This document shows, in pieces, positions 10,750-23,816 of a stretch of 64,000 bases of DNA (the first letter of the stretch is position 1; each line of letters opens with the position of its first letter). The notes beneath the pieces were generated by a model. That model made no database searches and was not told the DNA's origin. It worked only from the letters and a program-made list of their open reading frames with translations. The DNA is from Hemileia vastatrix. Lineage: Eukaryota > Basidiomycota > Pucciniomycetes > Pucciniales > Zaghouaniaceae. The stretch is taken from assembly GCA_030280995.1 (NCBI GenBank), contig JASXTE010000002.1, forward strand, positions 12,658,683-12,722,682, given 5' to 3'. A program made the position numbers and the translations under genes.

Positions 10750-12894
10750 AATAATTATTTTTTAATACATTAAATTTAAAATTCAAACACCATAAAATAT
10801 ATGAATTATTTTTATATGAATATTATAAATTTAATCTACCTCTTTCTCATAATTATATTTATAATTTTGTTTTTTTATTTTGACATTTAAGTTTATTTTT
10901 TGGAAATACAAAATTAAATTTTCAACTAAATTTTTTAGTAAGGTAAAATAAATTATAAATTTGACATTTTGTAATTGAATAATGAAAAAAAGTTTAAATT
11001 TATTTAAAAAATATTTTTGTTAGAAGAATACAAATATTTTAAGGGTAGAAATATGGTGCAAATTGTAAGTAAAAAAATTATATTTTTTTTTGTGAGGGGT
11101 TATTTCTATTTTTAAAAATATTTTTCAAAAACATTCATTAAATACTGAATTAAATTACTTTGAAACTCAAATTTTTTGTAAAATAATTAAAAATGAAATA
11201 ATAATATTGTTGTATTTGATATAAAATTTGAATTGGTAATATTAATGTCTCTTTAAGTAAATTTGAAAATTATTTAAAAAGACCATGTTGATAAGTACTT
11301 CATTTTTGATATACAATGGTTATATATATATCTTATATATATTTCTTGAGTGTTATTTTTATATACATTCAATAAAATTTGTAATATAAAATGCCATTTA
11401 ATAATTAATTAATGTTCAACTTAGTTATAACAACTTCATATTTAATACCAGCCACTAGTATTTAATTTTTAATTTAAAACTCCAATATAATATGAGAGTA
11501 TCCTTATTTTGTCTGTATGTAATGAACAACAATAACAGACCATAAATGAGTGGGTAATTAATTACAATAAATAGTTGAAGAATAACCTATAAGAAATGAT
11601 AAGTTTATCAAAAAGAGTACATTAAAAAATATACTTTTGAATTTTTTTTGATATAATTTGGGTAGTTAAATGAAAATTTAAATTATCAGACATCAAAATG
11701 GATAAAATCTAAAAGTAGTGTTTATATAATAAGCCTCATATAAAAAAAGGATAAAAAATCTACTATGTAACTAAATTATTAAATATTAAGGTATTATTAA
11801 AATTATTGAAAAACTTATTTTACAGTTATAATGAAATCTAAATGTGAAAATAATGGTGAGATAATAGTAAGACTATGTGGAAACACTTTAATTTATACAT
11901 ACTTTCAACTATTTTCAGATAAAAAAATTGTTAAAATTGTATAATAACATCTAGTTAATAGTGATGAAATTTTATTTAGATCAAGAATAAATTTTTCTGA
12001 AGAAAAACTAATTAAATTGAGATATGGCCATCTCCTTTCAAGAGATAGAATAATAATAAAAATTTAAAAAATTATAATAAGTATTCTTAATCACCATTTT
12101 TGAAAAGTCTCTAGTAAAATTCATTATAATATATCATTCATTGATTACATTATATGGACTTTCATCTTGAAGTAGTGATGTGCAGCTTTGAACTTATGTT
12201 ATGAAAAACAAAAAAGTTAAAAAATATATAGTTATACTAATGAAAAAGCCAAAAATAAAAATACTATTATAAATTAAAAAAATAAAACTACATAAATTTT
12301 ATTCTGCTCTAATGATGGAAGGGTACTATGTATTAATTTCCAAATGTTAAATCCAAACCTGCTTTAAGGCTAGTTTACAGGTAGAGCTATTCAGTTTCCT
12401 CAAATTCTAAAAATAACTTATGCATTTTACTAATTATTTTTTTCTTGTTTTCTTTCCAAAGTTGTTAGAGTTGCTTAATTAATACTGTTATCTTGATTGT
12501 AAGATATATAATTTTTTTTGAACACATGATTTATTGTTTCAAAAATTATATTATAAATTTAAATCATTTATTTCATTTTCTAAAGCTTCATTGTCAAAGA
12601 CACAACTCCATTTTCTATTACTTAACAAATATATAAAATTTGATAGTAAAATTTGAGGAATTTTCTTTTTGAGAGGGTCAAACTATATTGTGAAGATTTT
12701 TATCTAGAAATTCTTGTACTCTAAAACCAAATAATTTTCTCCCTTAAGTAAGCCATTTCAAAAATATGAGAATATAAACAAGAATATTAACTTATCTTAT
12801 TTTTATTTTCTTTACTGAAAGTTTTAGTTCAATCCCTTTTTTTATATGACATTAGTATAAAAACATGGTTAAATGCTACTATATAATTAATTTT

Positions 12895-12939
<45 letters not shown>

Positions 12940-14648
12940 TTAGAAGGTCATCCTTTTTTATTTACTTGAATAAATGGCTCAATTATAATACCCAACACTT
13001 ATTAATGTTTCCCAAACTCAATAACAAATTTCTCATATGAAATATTAGCTTCTAATATAAGAAGTTTATCTATAGATGATATTCAACATGTGATTTTACT
13101 TTTTAGATTCAGCTAAAATTAAACAAAAGGAGAAATCATGCATATGTGTATAAATGGTAACCATATGTTACTTAGAGGATTGTGAAATTCACTCATCAGA
13201 ATGGTTTAAGTATTAAAATAAATTGAGGTCATTATTTTCTAGTATTTGAAACTAATTAGGAAATTATTCTAAAAATATATTTTAATGTGTATCATGTTTA
13301 AAAAGTTGGAAATATGATTTTTGAAAATTGTGAGTTTCTTATGAGATACCAAGCTTTAGTTTACATTGTTTCAAGTAGAATAGAATTTTAGTATTAGAAA
13401 TTGAAAGCAATGTACCATTATCAGATTTTAACTGTGTTCTACTTATAGAATTATTACATAACATTAAACATTATTTAAATCAAAAAGGTTTAAAAGATAT
13501 TTAGAATTTTACCAAATTTCACCATTTATTAATCTTTGATTTGAAAACAAACTATGATGTACACTCACTAGAAATAAGCAATCCCAATTTTAACATAATT
13601 TATCAATCCAAAAATAATGAGTCAATTAACATGAAAATATATATTATTTCAAAACCAATTCTCTAGATTTAAAATATGATGCTTTAATGAAAAATTATTA
13701 CAAAACTTTAATGCAATGAAGTCTCTTAAAAAATTCAAAAATAGAATATCAAAACAAGTAATTTCTGAAAAAAAAACTACTAACTATTGTAGATAAAGCA
13801 TAAAAATAAGTCATATTTTTTAAAAAAATGATCTAACAATATTTATTTTTGTTAAAAAAATCAAAACATTGTTAAGTTTTCTTGTTATAATAATGTTAAA
13901 ATCCACTAAACATTATCTAAAGGTGGTAAAATATGTTAAAAATAAGTTGAATTTTATGAGATAAAAATCAACAATTTTGTATCATTTCCTGTTGTGCTAT
14001 GACTTTATTCCACCCTTTTTATCTGATTCTTCCAGTATTACTTTGCTATGATCACTAGTTTTCAAGTTAAAATTTACAAATGTTCATTATACTTGATAAT
14101 ATGAAAAATAACTCAAACTTTTATAACTACAAAATAAGATTTTGTAACTCCTTCTTTCAATCAATATTTGAAGAAATTTTTAGTTTATTTGAGTAATGAT
14201 TTTAAGAATAACAAAAAATTTGAAATTCACAAGGAATTATTTCCAGAGACTATAATTATTTACTTGTGTAATGCATGAGCTACTTATCAATGATGTAAAA
14301 CATCAGAAAAGTAAGTTATAGTTATAAATCTACAGATTATACTGTTTCTGGTATATATATCTTCAATAAATCTTTTAAACTTATCTTAGCCTACATACCA
14401 CACAATAAAAAATCATTATATTAAAAAAGGAAAAAATTCTATGATAATATCATAAAGAATGATAACCATGGATTAATATTCCATAAAAATGGTTAATAAT
14501 ATTTTAAGAGAACCTAAATCAGTATTTGTTCATCAAAATATATCCTTTTTGTCTTTGTAATTTATTCCAAACAAATTTTTTGAAAGTTGAATCTATATAT
14601 CTAATGCCAAAACCACTATTAAGTTCCCTCTTAGACTTTTTAAGAAAT

Positions 14649-14679
<31 letters not shown>

Positions 14680-16380
14680 TATTTATCAAAAATTGAAATA
14701 AAGAATAAAAACATAATTTTATTTACCTTTAATTATTTAAATATAGAGTATTTTCAGAATGCATTGTGGTTACTTGTGAAGGTTAGAAGATTTGAAGTTG
14801 GATTTATGAGTTTTTAGAAGGGCAAATATTGTAAAATTCTTTCATAAATATTTATTTCATAGTTTCAAATGTTGAAATCTACAAACTAATGGGATTTAAA
14901 ATTATATTGAGATTTAAAATCTGTTTTCTACTCAAGTAAAATAAAATAAAATGATGATATCAAAATTGAAATTAAGTTTAAACTTTTGATATGCTCTATC
15001 TTCAATTTTATTGATAGTGCATCAAAAATTTAATAATATTTTTTTCCTTCATCACTTTTTACATAAAAGATAGTTTTATCATTTTATGAATTAAAGATTT
15101 CTTATATAAATTTAACATCTATGTCAACTGTTTATGACTATTAATCTATATAATAAATTTTTTAGAAGAAAAAATAACATCAGTATATACTGACTTTGAA
15201 ATTATTCAATTTAAAATAGTTTACAGGTAGATAATGAAGGGTGATTTCATTTTTGAATATGAATTATAGAAGTCTTATTTTGTCAATTTTAATTATTTTT
15301 GAGCTCAAATGTATCCACCGCAACTTAAGTAAGAATAAAAATTATTTTTATTGAAATTTACATGAGAAAGTATGCCTATTATTCAAAATCAAACTTGCTC
15401 TAATGGTGTTTTTCAATCATTACTTCCATTCATAACAATAAAAAACATTTCAATTTGCTGATGTTTTAGTTTTTGATATCCCCAAGTTTATATCTCAGGT
15501 GTACTATTCACAAAATTATTAAAAATATAATTTTCAAAATACATGATAAACTTGAAAGTGAGGGGGCATTAAATTTTTAAAAATGAATTCTAAATTCAGG
15601 ATGGATAGTATTTTTTCTATTTTCACAAATGAACAATTTTTTGTTTCAATTAATCCAGAAAGAAAATTTTGTTGTAAGCATATTATATTATATTTATTTT
15701 GATTTTAAATACTATATTTTCAAGATTTGTGTTTAATATTTCCTGTGAAAGTTAATTTTAATGTGAATTTAAAGTAAGCTTGAAGAAATTTAATCAATAG
15801 GCATATTGGATATTTAAAATAATATTTTGCTCCAATCTTGAATCATCCTGGGCTAAAAAATATCCCAAATAAGGTTTTTGTGGGTCAATTTGGATTTAAG
15901 TAGGATTAAGTGAGGTTTAATAAAGGACAGATAAAAGGCTAAATTCATTACTAGTGACTTTTTTCTTAAAATAGTTATAAAATATGTATCATTCTGGAAT
16001 CAAGCTTTAATAAAGTTGAATTGAAACAGAGATAATTTCTAGCAGCACAACACCATATTTACAAAGGTGTAAAATACCTCAAATATTACTCATAATATAG
16101 GAAGGCAACGAATCTACAAAATTCACATTTCAAACGAGGATTTATATTTTGAATTTGAAATTGAGAAATGGAATATTATTTTCCAATTTAAATATCTATT
16201 AGTCATTTTACCAAAAGTTTTCAGTAATCAGATTGAATTTTGATGGTATTTTGTTGTAGATTAATCATTTTGATGAGACATTTACTCAAAATTACTGGTT
16301 TTGTTTCTAATATTCCATGTGAAATTCATTATGAATCTTTTTGAAAGTGAATAGTTGACATATTGGATATGCAAAAGCTT
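10750..16380. other. Long AT-rich region without recognisable genes
   Basis: More than 5 kb with stop codons in all frames and no ORF worth reporting. It contains two TA microsatellites (about 12898-12932 and 14651-14681). It may be decayed transposon sequence, but no protein motif survives that I can identify. Confidence 0.6.
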
Positions 16381-16624
16381 ATGTTAGATCAAAGTGAGAT
16401 CAAAGGGAGCTTAACTGATGATCAAATTAGGATTTTACAAGATCAAACGGTGATCAATGTAGGTTCATCTTGAGCTCAATTTGTGACAAATCTCTGACTA
16501 AATGTAAGGCCAAACAATTTCCTACATGGTGATGATGTGTGCATAATTCAAGCATAGATTTGTGGCTCAACGGAGTTCAAGCAAGGGGAATTGCTAGCAA
16601 TACCCCCCATTTTTTCTGTGGTGA
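16380..16624 (+). mobile_element. Remnant of a DNA element (right end)
   Basis: The end carries a palindromic ATTGCTAGCAAT followed by a C run (CCCCCC) and TCTGTGG. The same plan, palindrome then C-run then (T)GTGG, is seen at 53614-53651 and more weakly at 40320-40375, with similar upstream words such as GATCAAAGTGAGATC and GCTCAATGTG. The element abuts the truncated LTR that starts at about 16625. The left end was not identified. Confidence 0.4.
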
Positions 16625-17670
16625 TAGTTAATCCCACTGAATCTATATATTCTCTCTATTTTGCGCTCTTTCACTATACTATAGGAAATACACACACAGA
16701 CGCACAAACTCTAAAGACTCAGAAAATACCTTTTAATATTCTCTCAAACAATTAATCACAAATGATCTAATATCTTATACTGGGTACTATGACTATAGCT
16801 ACACGTATATCTCTATATTGATTTTCTTTATGATCTGATTTTTAAAATGACAACTAATGCGATTTTTCTTATTTTATTAACTAAATAGATAGACCAACCA
16901 GTTCTCTCCTTTTTTCCCTATCTAATAGTCCTCCTTTTATATTCTTCTGGCACTCAAGACACAGTTCCCTAATGGATCTCCAGCGCTGACTCTAGCGCCA
17001 CATTAGTAAAACAATAACTAATTTATTAGTATGCTACTTACACTTCTTGCAACAACTACAGCGCCTAAATCAGACCCTATAATTACTAACACTAGTATTA
17101 ACTTGTTTCACTGACTCTCCACATATGCGTTTTTAACTATACCTTGTTTTGTTTCAGCGCTAGTTCCAGGTTTGACTTATCCTAATGCTGCGTCTAGTTG
17201 CCTTAACTCTTGGGTAGTTTTACGATTTAGTCCCCACTCTCTTTGCTTTAATACTAGGTTCGTAGTTCTGACAGCTCGCTTTACTAGTTAGCCTTCTTTA
17301 TTACTTGTCTCAGTAAGTTTCCCAACTGGCCGCGGTACAGCATACCATGCACTTGAGTTGTCCTTAATCCATGACTTTCTTCTTAATGCGTAACACATAC
17401 TTTTTTTTGGAAAGCCCAAATCCATATTGTTTAGCGCTTTATGGTCCTAAATTAATAACACACAATTCCCCATTGTGCAGCACATTTTGCTACAAAATCC
17501 GAGCGCACAGACCCCCAATCTTTTCCGCGCTTCCATTTCCTTTGTTCCTTGAAACACGCAAATACATATTATATTTTAACATTTCCTGCTGCGCTAGCTC
17601 CCCTTTGTTCTTCCTGGACTACGCGCGATGATTGGTCTAAAATCACGCTTCCTGCGAGGCACGTAACACA
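16625..17670 (-). repeat. 3' LTR of element C (truncated)
   Basis: Matches the right LTR from the CACTGAATCTATATATTCTC block through to the terminal ..AACACA at 17670, about 10 bp from the end of pol. The first part of the LTR present at 23817-24112 is missing here. It retains CpG-containing AGCGC words that are TpG or CpA in the other LTR. Confidence 0.85.
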
Positions 17671-17679
17671 CCGGAGGTA

Positions 17680-18830
17680 TCATTGTATCACTGGAACACC
17701 CCTTGGGTAGAATCTTTTGATCTGATCTGCAGCCACACATTGCTTCCACTCAGTACCATCCAGTTCCTCCAGTAAGTAAGACCCTCCAGTTATCTGCTTT
17801 CTTATCCTATAAGGACCATTCCATCTGTCAGAAAACATCTTCCCCCATTGGCTTTCTAAACTTCTATTATAAACCAAAACCAGATCTTCTGGGTTCAATG
17901 GCTTTCTTAACCTATGCGCTAAACGCTCATCCCAATATCTAACTGACTTGTCCCAGATCTGCATCATTCTTTCATATGCCTTCCCACAAACTCTTCTTTC
18001 CTTTCAAGCTGCGCTACCCTTGCTAGAATCAAATCTTCAGTTGAGTGCACTTGATCCCAGTCACATCCTAGAAAAGATCCAGCCTCCAGATCAATAAGTA
18101 ATACTGCCCTTTGACCAAACATAAGTTCATACGGTGAAAACCTTGCTGTCCTTTTAACTGAAATCCTGTCTGCAAACAAAACTAATGGCAAGTAGTTCTT
18201 CCACTTTACCCCATTATTTCCACATAATTTAACTAACGCATCCTTTATAAGTTGATGCCCTCTTTCTACCATTCCCTCAGTTTCAGGATAATATGGTGTT
18301 GCAACTCGTAACTTTGCGCCAATACCTTTTAATACCTCTTGGAATTCTCCAGCAAACTCAGCGCCACCATCTACAGTTACCATCTTCATTAAACCATACT
18401 TATAAACCTATTCTTTCTTCAAAAATTCAGCTACATTACTCGCCTTAAGATTTATCAACGGTGCTGCTTCAACCCATCCTGATAGATCATCCCTGGCTAC
18501 TACCAAGTATTTAAAGCGTCCTGCTTTTATATGAACTGCTTCTAACCTGACCCTACTAAAAACAGTATCTTTGCCCGTCGCTCTACCTTTCTCTTTTGGA
18601 TTTCTGTAACTCTTGCACTGACATTCAGGACAAGATTTGATCCAATCTCTTACTTCATTCTTCATATTGGGCCACCAGAATCTTTCCCTAACTCTGCAAT
18701 ACGTCTCATCTTGACCTCTATGTCCTAAATTCTCATGTAACTCCCTGAGTATCTTCTCCTTCCCTTCCCTAGTTTGAACAACTAACTGAGGAGAGGAAGC
18801 TTGATTCTTCCATAACTTCCCATTTTAAAT
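17680..18830 (-). pseudogene. Integrase region of element C pol
   Basis: The zinc-binding HHCC motif is intact: HENLGHRG at the start and CPEC further on, followed by the catalytic core. LEAVHIKAGRFKYLVVARDD corresponds to the first catalytic block, with Glu where element D has Asp (LDAVHI). TVDGGAEF supplies the second Asp and PETEGMVERGHQ the Glu. The C-terminal part (LVLVYNRSLESQWGKMFSDR, then GPYRIR) matches the usual Gypsy integrase tail. Stops at the ends of the segments 18408-18665, 17964-18389 and 17680-17967 break the frame. The stop at 17680 lies about 10 bp before the 3' LTR. Confidence 0.88.
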
Positions 18831-19156
18831 AAAATAGCCTTTAGCAAGCTTCTCAATATTGTGCCAAACCTTTTTATTGCAAAAATCTGATTGACTATTA
18901 CCTTCAAAATATAACCTTAACAACTTTACCCCCTCATCAGTAGATGTGTTGTCTTCAGAATACTCCCCCTCTTTGAGATGAGTACTAATGTCTTGACTTC
19001 CCCTTGAATAATCTTCATTATCTGACTCTTCCACTACCTTTCCTAGTGCACTCCTTGTTGCTACATTAGCTTCAGCGTCCCCTAAATCCAGTTTCAGACT
19101 ACCCTTGCTACAAATATCCTTTGCATTGTCAATATCTAGTTTTATGTCTTTACAGA

Positions 19157-19270
19157 CATTCCACGTTACTAAATTATTTTCATCGCGGACAATCCTTGTT
19201 ACTAGTTTATTGTCATCGCGGAAAATCCTGCCTGCTAGTTTATTGTCATTGCGGACAATCCTGCCAAATC
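19157..19270 (-). repeat. In-frame 36-bp tandem repeat in pol
   Basis: Three tandem copies, read on the minus strand, encode a 12-residue unit of the type RIVRDDNKLVTR. They lie in the linker between RNase H (ends SLSRR) and the integrase zinc-binding domain. The linker then runs into an acidic Asp/Ser/Glu-rich stretch up to about 18825. Confidence 0.75.
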
Positions 19271-19314
19271 TTTCATAACAATAATATATCCCGTTTACCC
19301 ATCTCTTATCTTCT

Positions 19315-20948
19315 TCAAATTCTTTGGCTTCCGAGTCTTCTTGATAATGAATCCGGCATAGTGAACAATTTTCCCGGCTTATGGACTAACTCAAAAGAAA
19401 ACAAATTAATCTGCGCTACCCACCTTGTAATGGGCCCATCTGGTAAACTCGGGCTACTAATCATTTGCACCAACAATAGCCAATCAACCTGCAGCTCAAA
19501 ATCTTGCCCCCAAAGCATCCATTGTAGCTTCTTAAGAATTTTTTCTACTGCGCATAACTCCAGCTTGGACTGAGAGTACCTGGACTCCACTTTGGTAAAA
19601 GTCTTAGATTCATAAAGGACGGCTCTATCATTACCTTCCTCATCTTCCTGCATCAAAACTGCGCCCACTGCAGACACACTAGAATCCACCGCTAGAGTGA
19701 TTTTCCCAGTGCCTGGTCCTTACTCCAATTTCTTCAAAAGAATATCTTTCCCTACAATCCTTTTCAATTACTCGAATGACTCCTTTCATTCCTCCGTCCA
19801 ATCCCATACAACATCTTTTCTTGTTAAGCGCCGTAAAGGTGAAGACAACAAAGCAAAATCTCAAATAAACATTCTTACATATATACAAATGCCTAAAAAC
19901 CCTCTAACTTCCGTAGTATTTCTTGGTCTTGGCCATGTAAGTACCTTATTCCTCTGTTTTTCAGTAATGATTCTCCCTTCCTTGCATACCACATGTCCCA
20001 CTATATCTAGCGCTGAAACAAAACAAGCAAATTTGGACCCAGAGATCGTTAATCCTGCCTCCTCTATCCTAAATAGCACTCTTTCCAGGGTAATTGCATA
20101 TTCCCAAACAAAACATCTAATATTTGGATTCTCTTCTAACACCTCCCTATCATAATCACTGGCTGGTCTTTTTATACCGCCATCATCAATGAAAATTACC
20201 ACATGCTCTGGAATTTCATCCTGCAATATCCACATCATCTGTGCTTGATATACCGCCACAGAATTTGTTGTGCCTTGTGGTAACCTTGTCAACCTGAAGC
20301 GTCCCAGTGGTGTTTCAAACGTTGTCATGGGTCTGGATGATTTGTCCAATTTGCGCTCATCATATCCTCCCATAATATCACCTAATACATAAAATGCACG
20401 TCCCGCAAAAGAGTCCAAAAACTCCTCTGGTGTTGGTGGCATCCCTGCGTCCTTTACTGTAACCTTGTTCATCTCCCTAAGATCATGAACAACCCTTAAT
20501 TTACCATTATTTTTAACAACACAAAGCACTGGACTTGAATAACTAGAAATAGACTGTTCATACAAGCCAGACTTTAACCTTCCCCTAATTAATTCTGTAT
20601 ACTCTTCTCTTATAGCCGCTGGTATTGGAAAAGCCTTCTTCTGCCACGCAGATGAGGTACAACTGGAACAATATAAGGCTTACCATAAGAGTGTGTCAAC
20701 AAACCTCTTCCCTCTTTTGAAAACACTACATCATTTTCCCTAAAAACCATAACATGCAGCAATAACTTCTTTTCTTCCTGAGACAACCAATCCTCTGGTC
20801 CAAAATTGACCATCTGAAGCTTTTCCATTGTAATCTTACTAGTAGGCACAAAATCAGGCAGAAACTTTGTTAAAGGAGTATCATAAGGATTCCTAGACAG
20901 CACTGGCCTCTGCCAAGGAGGATTCAAATTGGGAATTGCTACATTCAC
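19315..20948 (-). pseudogene. Reverse transcriptase and RNase H of element C
   Basis: RT is read from KLRVVHDLREMNKVT through motif A (LGDIMGGYDE, catalytic Asp), RLPQGTTNS and motif C FIDD in VVIFIDDGGIK. RNase H follows with MDSSVSAVGAVLMQEDEEG and KLELCAVEKIL, ending HKPGKLFTMPDSLSRR, the common Gypsy C-terminal mark. The position that is DAKSL in element D is DWLLL here. The chain is split into at least three frames (20610-20948, 19861-20565, 19315-19689) by stops and a frameshift. The catalytic RT residues themselves are still present. Confidence 0.9.
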
Positions 20949-21265
20949 TGGTTTAACCTTAACAGCTACTGGGTAATACTTTAATGCAAAGCAGCTCTTG
21001 CTGCTTCATTCATTAATTAAAATCAAACCCTTTCTAATATAACTACAGGTTGCATCTAAATCCTGTTTTTGTATTTTCTTTTTAATATAAGTATAACAAT
21101 ATCCATAATCAAATAAATCAAAAAGCTTAGGTATAATACATTCTACAGTAGTATTCCCAAGACACCTATGAAGTACCGCTTTACGTATCCCTTCTTGTTG
21201 GACTGACTGGTCACTATCCGGGTTCCTCTCATCCTGGGAGATACTAACACCTAAAATTCCAGTGC

Positions 21266-22027
21266 CTAATGAAAATGTTGGCCCCTTCCTGGTGGTTGCC
21301 CTATCTCATCATGTGAGACTCCCTCATACAACTCTATTTCTTTCTCTAACAGCGCAGCTCCAGAGTACTTAGTTTCCCAGCCACCATCCTTGGACGCTAC
21401 TAAGACTGTTGTTACTGGAACACCATCATCACCCATAATCCTTATTCCAATAGTCTTATTCAAACAATAATCAATAGTTGAAGAATAATCCATTAAAAAT
21501 GGTGTGCCTAAAACTGGTTTAACTACACCCATTGGAACATAAAAATGTATATCCCTTGTTGCTCCTGCAACTCTAGTGCGTACATACTCTGCTACACCTA
21601 TAACAGGCAACCTACCTCCACTAATTCCTGCAAAAGTGCCATCACTGTCTTTTACAGGAAGACCTAACTCCACCGCATCCTACACTGACACCACTTTGAT
21701 TTGTGAACCTGTATCCACTAACGCTTTAATTTGCTTACCATTCACAGTAATTGTTAAATACCCTAAGGGTCCTGCATAATGTGGCACCCTAGGTAATCCA
21801 ACAACCAGCTGAAATGACTGTTCTCCAACATCAAAATCAGCGCAATTGGCAACCCTTTTCTTCCTGAACTTATCCACAATTCCATTTGCTACATCCGGCG
21901 CTACTGCTGTCAGCATCCCCAATGGAACAGAGACTTTAGTCTTTAAACATTGCACAACCAAATCCTCGGCCGCCTTAGGAAAATCAGAGTGAACCAGGCG
22001 CTGCATTCTCCATTTAGGTTGAGTCAC
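21266..22027 (-). pseudogene. Retropepsin (protease) region of element C
   Basis: Contains the aspartic protease signature ALVDTGSQ with flanking LTITVNGKQI, and downstream KPVLGTPFLMDYSS, the usual second hallmark of Gypsy proteases. A stop splits it at about 21674-21679, just after the active site. The stretch 20949-21265 continues the coding-like linker to RT with further stops. Confidence 0.88.
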
Positions 22028-22160
22028 CTTCCCACCAGCTTTCGCTCTTCCAGGTGGGTTCTTTGGATTATTATGCCTTTGTTCCCGGCATTCCTTCAGC
22101 AGGTATTGCTCTTTGCTGTACTACCTTGGCCTCTTCCAACATCGCAGGTTGTTCTTCTTC

Positions 22161-23576
22161 CTAATGTTGCACACCATAACAAATTGATTTTATACCATGC
22201 ATTTCAACATCCTCGATATGCGCAGGTGTATTCTCTCTAGTAGTATAACCTACTCCCTCCATATCCTCTGGATTTGCATACCTAGAACAAGCCCTTCTTG
22301 GCCTTGTATTTGTAGGTGGGGCCATTTTCTTGTGCTTCGCTGCAAACATCTCCAAAAGCGCTGCCATAAGTGGCGCTGAAACCGCTCCTTCTATTACTTT
22401 AAAATCCAACACTGCGCAAGTAACTTCAAATTTTACTGACTTTGCATCCTTTCCTTTCTCGTTAATTTTAAGCTCTTTGCCCTTACTCAACCTGCCTTCC
22501 ATAGACTTTTTATTAGTATGATTGATGACCATGGCTTGCATCACTTGATCATTGTCTTTAACAATCTTAGTACCATCTTCCAACAAAAGTGTAGTCCCAT
22601 CCTTGTAAACTACCCTTTCCTCTTTATCCATTTGAAGCACATTACACCTCATCCTATTATGCCCCTCCTTATTACAATAATAGCACACCATAGCAGCAAA
22701 ACGCAAAGGTTGAGGAGAACTCTTGGGCCTAAATGATTCTTTTGCCTTTGACGCTTCAATTATTTTTTTCTTTAACTCATCAATCCTTGCCATAACTGAA
22801 TCTGGCTACTTAGTGAAAACTTTAACTTTAGGAGATTACATCTGAGGAGGCAATGGTACACCAGAAGCATCTTCATTCATCTCCTCATTATCCAAAGCAA
22901 CCCTAGCTGCCCAAAGCTCAACTCAACGCAACTTCATTTCAGCTTCCACTGCCATTTCTACTTCTTCTAATTCAGGGGACTTATCATTTCCGTCCCTTTT
23001 TTAAACCAGCTTTCCTTCATTATCCAAGCGCCTTTTCACCCAGTCTTCAACTTCTGGTGCTAACGCTTCACAAAACCAAGGTAAAGACACATTATCATCA
23101 CTAAAATCTTCATTACTAACTAAATATTCCACTATTTGATCAAAGTCTTCCCTAAAACTTTTAAATTCCTTAGGGTCTCGAACACCCCCTTTAGCTTTGA
23201 CCCTTTTTACCAAGATATTCAGGTCCTTCATCATATACTTAGTTTCCTAGGTAGCCTTTGGCCATCTCTTGAGCATCTGTTCTTTTAGCGGTGACCAATT
23301 TTGCTCTTTGTGCCCCTTTATATCCTCTAAATTGTCTCTGCACTCATTGGCTACATAGAATAGTACTTGAAGCACCATATCATATTCAGTTGCTCCATGA
23401 ACTTCAGCTGCTTGTTCAAACCTGCCTAAAAACTTCTTGGTAATAATTTCAGCAAAATGCAAGCTTTCATCTTTACACCTAATGATTGTAGTTACTGTCT
23501 GTGGCAACAATGCCAAAGAATTGGGCAATTTAACCCTCTCCTGACATCCCTTAGATGTAGTCGCAGAAGGATCCAT
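22161..23576 (-). pseudogene. Gag of element C with CCHC zinc knuckle
   Basis: The start MDPSATTSKG at 23576 follows the PBS leader. The first part (to 23247) is capsid-like, and an in-frame TAG separates it from the next 78 codons (23234-23001); more stops follow. The segment 22793-22161 holds a CX2CX4HX4C knuckle, CYYCNKEGHNRMRC, at about residues 37-50. An Arg-rich, Pro-rich segment (TNTRPRRACSRY) follows. Element E gag is homologous. Confidence 0.85.
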
Positions 23577-23795
23577 TGCCGAGATATAAAATTGAAACAG
23601 AGATCACAAAAACACACACTTGGTAATTAAAACTGACTATATTCACAATACAGCCCTATGCTATCCTCTGATAACGGCTATTGATCCACTCTTTGTAGAC
23701 CCTACAACTCTTCCGCTGAAGCGCCGGCTTGATCACGTCCTCTCGACAAAACCCTGAAAACCAAACAATCTAATCTTAAACACTAGTTACAATTA

Positions 23796-23814
23796 GGACA
23801 CTGTTGGGACACCA
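23796..23814 (-). promoter_or_regulatory. Primer-binding site of element C
   Basis: On the minus strand TGGTGTCCCAACAGTGTCC lies 2 nt inside the LTR terminus (..CTCTACA). It starts with TGG as expected for pairing with a tRNA 3' CCA end. The primer tRNA was not identified. Confidence 0.75.
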
Positions 23815-23816
23815 AT

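Noticed and set aside
19121..19573. Plus-strand ORF of 150 codons
   Set aside because: Antisense shadow of the RNase H and linker region of element C pol.
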